DNA of 17,842 nt from JBJXHG01 sp046160865 (GTDB taxonomy: Bacteria; Planctomycetota; UBA1135; GCA-002686595): positions 1-17,842 of the forward strand of contig JBJXHG010000172.1 of the NCBI GenBank assembly GCA_046160865.1. The letters are read 5' to 3'. This document shows, one piece after another, positions 15,985-17,842 of the stretch (position 1 is the first letter of the stretch; each line of letters starts with the position of its first letter). The translations under genes were made by a program, and so were the position numbers. Below the pieces are notes generated by a model. That model had not been told where the DNA came from. It ran no database searches and saw nothing but the letters and a program-made list of their open reading frames with translations.

Positions 15985-16730
15985 GCGCGGTTCTCCAGTT
16001 CCTCGGCCGCACGCACCCGCTGATCCTGCACTTGCCGATCGGCTTCGTCTTCGCAGCGCTCGCGCTGGAAGTGGTCGCGTGGCGGACACGTAGCCCACTT
16101 CCACCTTCCGTGCGGGCAACGCTCGCGTGGCTCACCGCCGTGAGCGCGGCCGCGACCGCCACGACCGGCTGGCTGCTCGCCTCGTCCGATTCGTACCCCG
16201 CCGCGACAGTCGACACGCACCGCTGGCTCGGCGTCGCGGTCGCCGTCGTCGCGCTAGCACACGCGCTCACGCTCGCGGTCGCACCACGCGGCTCGCGCGT
16301 GCTGCTCGTGATCGCCGCCCTGCTCGTCGCGCCGGCCGGTCACCTGGGCGGCACGATCACGCACGGTGCCGGTTTCTTGACGGCACCGTTCGTCCGCAAG
16401 CTCCGTGCGACACGCGTCGCGTCGGCGAACGAGTACGCGCGCCGGATCGCGCCGCTGCTCGAGTCGCGCTGCACGAGTTGTCATGGCACGACGAAGCAGA
16501 AGGGGGATCTCGCACTGCACGACCCGGCCGCGATCGCGCGTGGTGGGTCGAACGGGCCGATCTTCGTCCCGGGTTCGCCGCACGCGAGCGAGCTCGTGCG
16601 GCGACTGCGCCTGCCCGCGTCCGACGAGGAGCACATGCCGCCGGAAGGGAAACCGCAGCTCTCGGCCGAGGACGTCGAGGCAGTCGAGGCGTGGATTGCG
16701 GCCGGAGCCCGATTCTCGAGCGACCGATAG
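15981..16730 (+). CDS. Membrane cytochrome c: DUF2231 domain fused to a planctomycete-type cytochrome c domain
   Basis: A 249-residue protein. Residues 1-130 are a DUF2231-type membrane domain with four predicted helices (about 11-34, 43-68, 80-101, 105-122). Histidines are conserved-looking within them (THPLILHLPIGF, THRWLG, AHALTL, GHLGGTITHG) and could bind heme or metal. Residues about 148-245 are a planctomycete-type cytochrome c domain. Heme is attached at CTSCH (Cys164, Cys167, His168), followed by KQKGDLALHD, GSNGPIFVPGSPHASELVRRL, the likely distal ligand in HMPPEGK (Met219), and AVEAWIAAGARF at the end. It is likely an inner-membrane electron carrier with the heme domain outside the cytoplasm; partners are unknown. 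ATG 15981 is chosen because the DUF2231 motif begins at once; GTG 15951 in frame is an alternative. No Shine-Dalgarno is seen. Confidence 0.85.
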   Translation: MSAVLQFLGRTHPLILHLPIGFVFAALALEVVAWRTRSPLPPSVRATLAWLTAVSAAATATTGWLLASSDSYPAATVDTHRWLGVAVAVVALAHALTLAVAPRGSRVLLVIAALLVAPAGHLGGTITHGAGFLTAPFVRKLRATRVASANEYARRIAPLLESRCTSCHGTTKQKGDLALHDPAAIARGGSNGPIFVPGSPHASELVRRLRLPASDEEHMPPEGKPQLSAEDVEAVEAWIAAGARFSSDR

Positions 16731-16742
16731 CTTGTGTTCCTC

Positions 16743-16805
16743 ACCACGCCCGACGGTGGTCGCACCCGCTCGCGCCACGCAGAGTCGTCGGATCGAAGTC
16801 GATCC
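16743..16805 (+). terminator. Two stem-loops downstream of the cytochrome gene
   Basis: ACCAC (16743-16747) pairs with GTGGT (16756-16760), and GGATCG (16790-16795) pairs with CGATCC (16800-16805) around an AAGT loop. They lie 12 and 59 nt after the stop. Neither is followed by a T-run, so intrinsic termination is only a weak inference. Confidence 0.25.
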
Positions 16806-16877
16806 TCGCAAGGTCAACTGAAGTCGAACCCGATGCGAAGCCTCGCTCTGCACGCGCGGGCGCGACTTCATGACCGA

Positions 16878-17093
16878 CGGGGTGAGAGTTGCTGGCTTGT
16901 TCGGCAGCGCCACTTCGCGCGGAGCCACATCGCAGGGTCGGAACCGGTCCAACGTGGCCGTCCAGCACTCCGCGGCCCGTCCGCTTCAGAGCAAGGAGCG
17001 AGACCGCAGGCGAATCGTCGAGATTCGCCGAGGATCGAGCCGCGCCGGGCCGCCGCGAACGGTCCCTTTTGGGGCCGCCTGACTCTCACCACG
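16878..17093 (+). ncRNA. Possible structured RNA closed by a long-range helix
   Basis: GGTGAGAGT (16881-16889) is complementary to ACTCTCACC (17082-17090), with two more pairs outside one mismatch (16878-16879 with 17092-17093). The bracketed ~190 nt contain local stem-loops, including the perfect 8-bp hairpin at 17009-17029 and 17061-17076. The size and a closing end-to-end helix are reminiscent of 6S-like RNAs, but no sequence signature supports a class, and in GC-rich DNA such pairings arise by chance. The strand is assumed. Confidence 0.15.
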
Positions 17094-17177
17094 GGCTAGG
17101 ACACCTGCCGGCGAGTCGGACGCAACGCGTGGCGCCGGTCACGCTGCACGACCGCCGAGGGCGTAACGGAGATCCGT

Positions 17178-17220
17178 GCCGCCGGCGCGCCGCGGAGAGG
17201 CGGCTTCGGCGCCCGGCGGC
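17178..17220. repeat. Large GC-rich hairpin
   Basis: GCCGCCGG (17178-17185) pairs with CCGGCGGC (17213-17220). The helix continues after a single bulged C (17212) with CGC/GCG, and a nested 5-bp stem GCCGC/GCGGC (17189-17193 with 17200-17204) has a 6-nt loop. In all, 16 pairs lie in 43 nt. Its place between two plus-strand genes would suit a terminator or a leader structure; no T-run is adjacent. Confidence 0.4.
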
Positions 17221-17319
17221 GCTGCACGCACTTCCGTGGTTTCCCTGATCTCTCGGGACACTACCGGCAGGTCCAGGTCCACCCAATTTCCAGTTTCCCC
17301 TTCGCTCTTCGGTCGCTCT

Positions 17320-17356
17320 TGCACAGACTGGTCCGCCGTTCGGGCGATCCTGTGCA
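17320..17356 (+). promoter_or_regulatory. Terminator-like hairpin in the leader of the RRM gene
   Basis: TGCACAG (17320-17326) pairs perfectly with CTGTGCA (17350-17356) and encloses a small CGCC/GGCG stem with a 5-nt loop. GCCTTTT follows directly (17357-17363). It ends 50 nt before the chosen GTG start. A hairpin plus a short T-run just ahead of the gene could act as an attenuator or a temperature-sensitive leader; that function is inference. Confidence 0.35.
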
Positions 17357-17406
17357 GCCTTTTGGTGCGCCGTCCGCACGTGAACATCTTCAGAAAGCGA
17401 ATTGCA

Positions 17407-17842
17407 GTGGGAACGAAACTATACGTCGGCAACTTGTCATTCAGCACTACAGAAGCAGGCCTGCGCGCGGCCTTCGAAGCCGACGGTCGAAAAGTGCGTG
17501 AAGTGGCTCTGATCTCCGATCGCGAAACCGGCCGTCCGCGTGGCTTCGCGTTCGTCGACATGGCGTCCGAGCAAGATGCGCAAGCAGCGATCGCGGCTCT
17601 CGAGGGCACGAACCTCGACGGCCGCACCATCCGCGTCAACGAGGCGCAAGAGCGCACCGGCGGCGGCGGCCGTAGTGGTGGCGGCGGCGGCGGTGGTGGT
17701 CGCGGCGGCTACGGCGGCGGCGGCGGTGGTGGCGGCTACAGCGGTGGTGGCGGCGGCGGTGGCCGCGGCGGCTACGGCGGTAGCGGTGGTGGTGGTGGCT
17801 TCTCCAAGGGTGGTTTCGGTGGCAAGGGCGGCGGTCGCGGCG
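17407..17842 (+). CDS. Glycine-rich RRM RNA-binding protein, 3' end beyond the window
   Basis: An open frame of at least 145 codons reaching the window end. Residues 2-80 form one RNA-recognition motif: RNP2 is LYVGNL (5-10), RNP1 is RGFAFVDM (45-52) with both aromatic RNA-stacking positions kept, and TIRVNEAQ ends the domain. From residue 85 the protein is almost pure glycine with Arg, Tyr, Ser, Phe and Lys (GGRGGY-type repeats), a disordered RNA-binding tail. Such small bacterial RRM proteins, best known in cyanobacteria, bind single-stranded RNA and are often cold-induced. GTG 17407 gives the family-typical beginning MGTKLYVGNLSF; GTG 17380, nine codons upstream in frame, is the alternative. 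No strong Shine-Dalgarno is seen. The first ~25 codons use AT-richer codons (AAA, CTA, TCA, ACT, ACA) than neighbouring genes. Confidence 0.9.
   Translation, partial: MGTKLYVGNLSFSTTEAGLRAAFEADGRKVREVALISDRETGRPRGFAFVDMASEQDAQAAIAALEGTNLDGRTIRVNEAQERTGGGGRSGGGGGGGGRGGYGGGGGGGGYSGGGGGGGRGGYGGSGGGGGFSKGGFGGKGGGRG
17659..17842 (+). repeat. Low-complexity GGC/GGT tract encoding the Gly-rich tail
   Basis: Runs of GGC and GGT codons broken by CGC GGC GGC TAC units (RGGY) repeat three times within about 110 bp, then change to F/K-containing units (GGFSKGGFGGKGGG). The tract is open at the window edge. Such tracts vary in length by slippage and are prone to assembly collapse. Confidence 0.8.

Larger units (their letters stand above)
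16731..17406. other. 676-bp spacer with several stem-loops and no convincing gene
   Basis: The open frames here translate to Arg/Pro/Ser-rich sequence without family resemblance. The spacer holds strong stem-loops: 17009-17029 (8-bp stem GGCGAATC/GATTCGCC, 5-nt loop), 17061-17076 (GGTCCC/GGGGCC with a TTTT loop), 17178-17220, and 17320-17356. A 9-bp long-range complementarity (GGTGAGAGT 16881-16889 with ACTCTCACC 17082-17090) brackets about 210 nt. I find no tRNA, tmRNA, RNase P or SRP RNA signature. Confidence 0.4.

Noticed and set aside
16734..17099. A 121-codon frame in the spacer after the cytochrome gene
   Set aside because: Composition is Arg/Ser/His-rich with no motif, and other frames in the same place are equally open. 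I treat it as non-coding.
16731..17406. A tRNA, tmRNA, RNase P or SRP RNA gene in the long spacer
   Set aside because: I looked for the TTCGA-type T-arm, the tmRNA ends, RNase P conserved boxes and the SRP tetraloop region and found none.
17659..17842. Glycine-codon repeats as a CRISPR array or tandem DNA repeat
   Set aside because: The units are in frame with the RRM gene, of irregular length and without spacers; they encode a Gly-rich tail.

Overview
This is an ordinary-looking chromosomal stretch of a very GC-rich bacterium (third codon positions almost all G or C). It carries 13 protein genes I can support, no insertion sequence, no CRISPR array, and no tRNA or rRNA gene that I can recognise. 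A Planctomycetota-type organism, or a close PVC-like relative, fits best. The grounds are a DUF2231 membrane domain fused to a planctomycete-type cytochrome c domain, a GreA factor carrying a very long N-terminal extension of the kind known from chlamydiae and other PVC bacteria, and a glycine-rich RRM protein. This placement is inference; no rRNA gene is present to test it.

Layout. Positions 1-3235 (minus strand) hold a two-gene operon: a large amidohydrolase-like protein whose catalytic metal ligands all appear to be lost, then a DusB-type tRNA-dihydrouridine synthase whose GTG start overlaps the stop of the first gene and which ends in a strong hairpin. Across a 170-bp divergent spacer, the plus strand carries an RlmI-like rRNA cytosine-C5 methyltransferase (3406-4581). 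A 308-bp spacer with a strong leader hairpin follows, then the 724-residue GreA fusion (4890-7064).

Positions 7165-11823 form the most coherent unit. A SahR-like ArsR-family repressor with a methyltransferase-fold sensor domain is followed by S-adenosylhomocysteine hydrolase (ahcY), glutamyl-queuosine tRNA(Asp) synthetase (gluQ) and an RlmD-like Fe-S rRNA uracil methyltransferase. All are on the plus strand, within 26 bp of each other or overlapping by 4 bp. A near-palindrome ends just before the sahR start codon and is a candidate autoregulatory operator. The unit links disposal of the methylation by-product SAH to RNA-modifying enzymes. An 18-bp-arm hairpin lies directly after ahcY, inside the codons for the catalytic motif of gluQ.

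The second half is less familiar: a DUF2959 lipoprotein (minus), a HEMGH zinc-metallopeptidase-like protein (plus), an unrecognised 584-residue protein (minus) that overlaps the peptidase gene tail-to-tail, and the membrane cytochrome c fusion (plus). Next comes a 676-bp spacer with no convincing gene but several strong stem-loops. Last is the 5' part of an RRM RNA-binding protein with a Gly-rich tail that runs off the window.

The best candidates for something not yet described are the metal-ligand-free amidohydrolase coupled to dus, the hairpin embedded in the gluQ active-site codons, the sahR-ahcY-gluQ-rlmD arrangement with its operator, the unrecognised 584-residue protein, and the structured spacer before the RRM gene.
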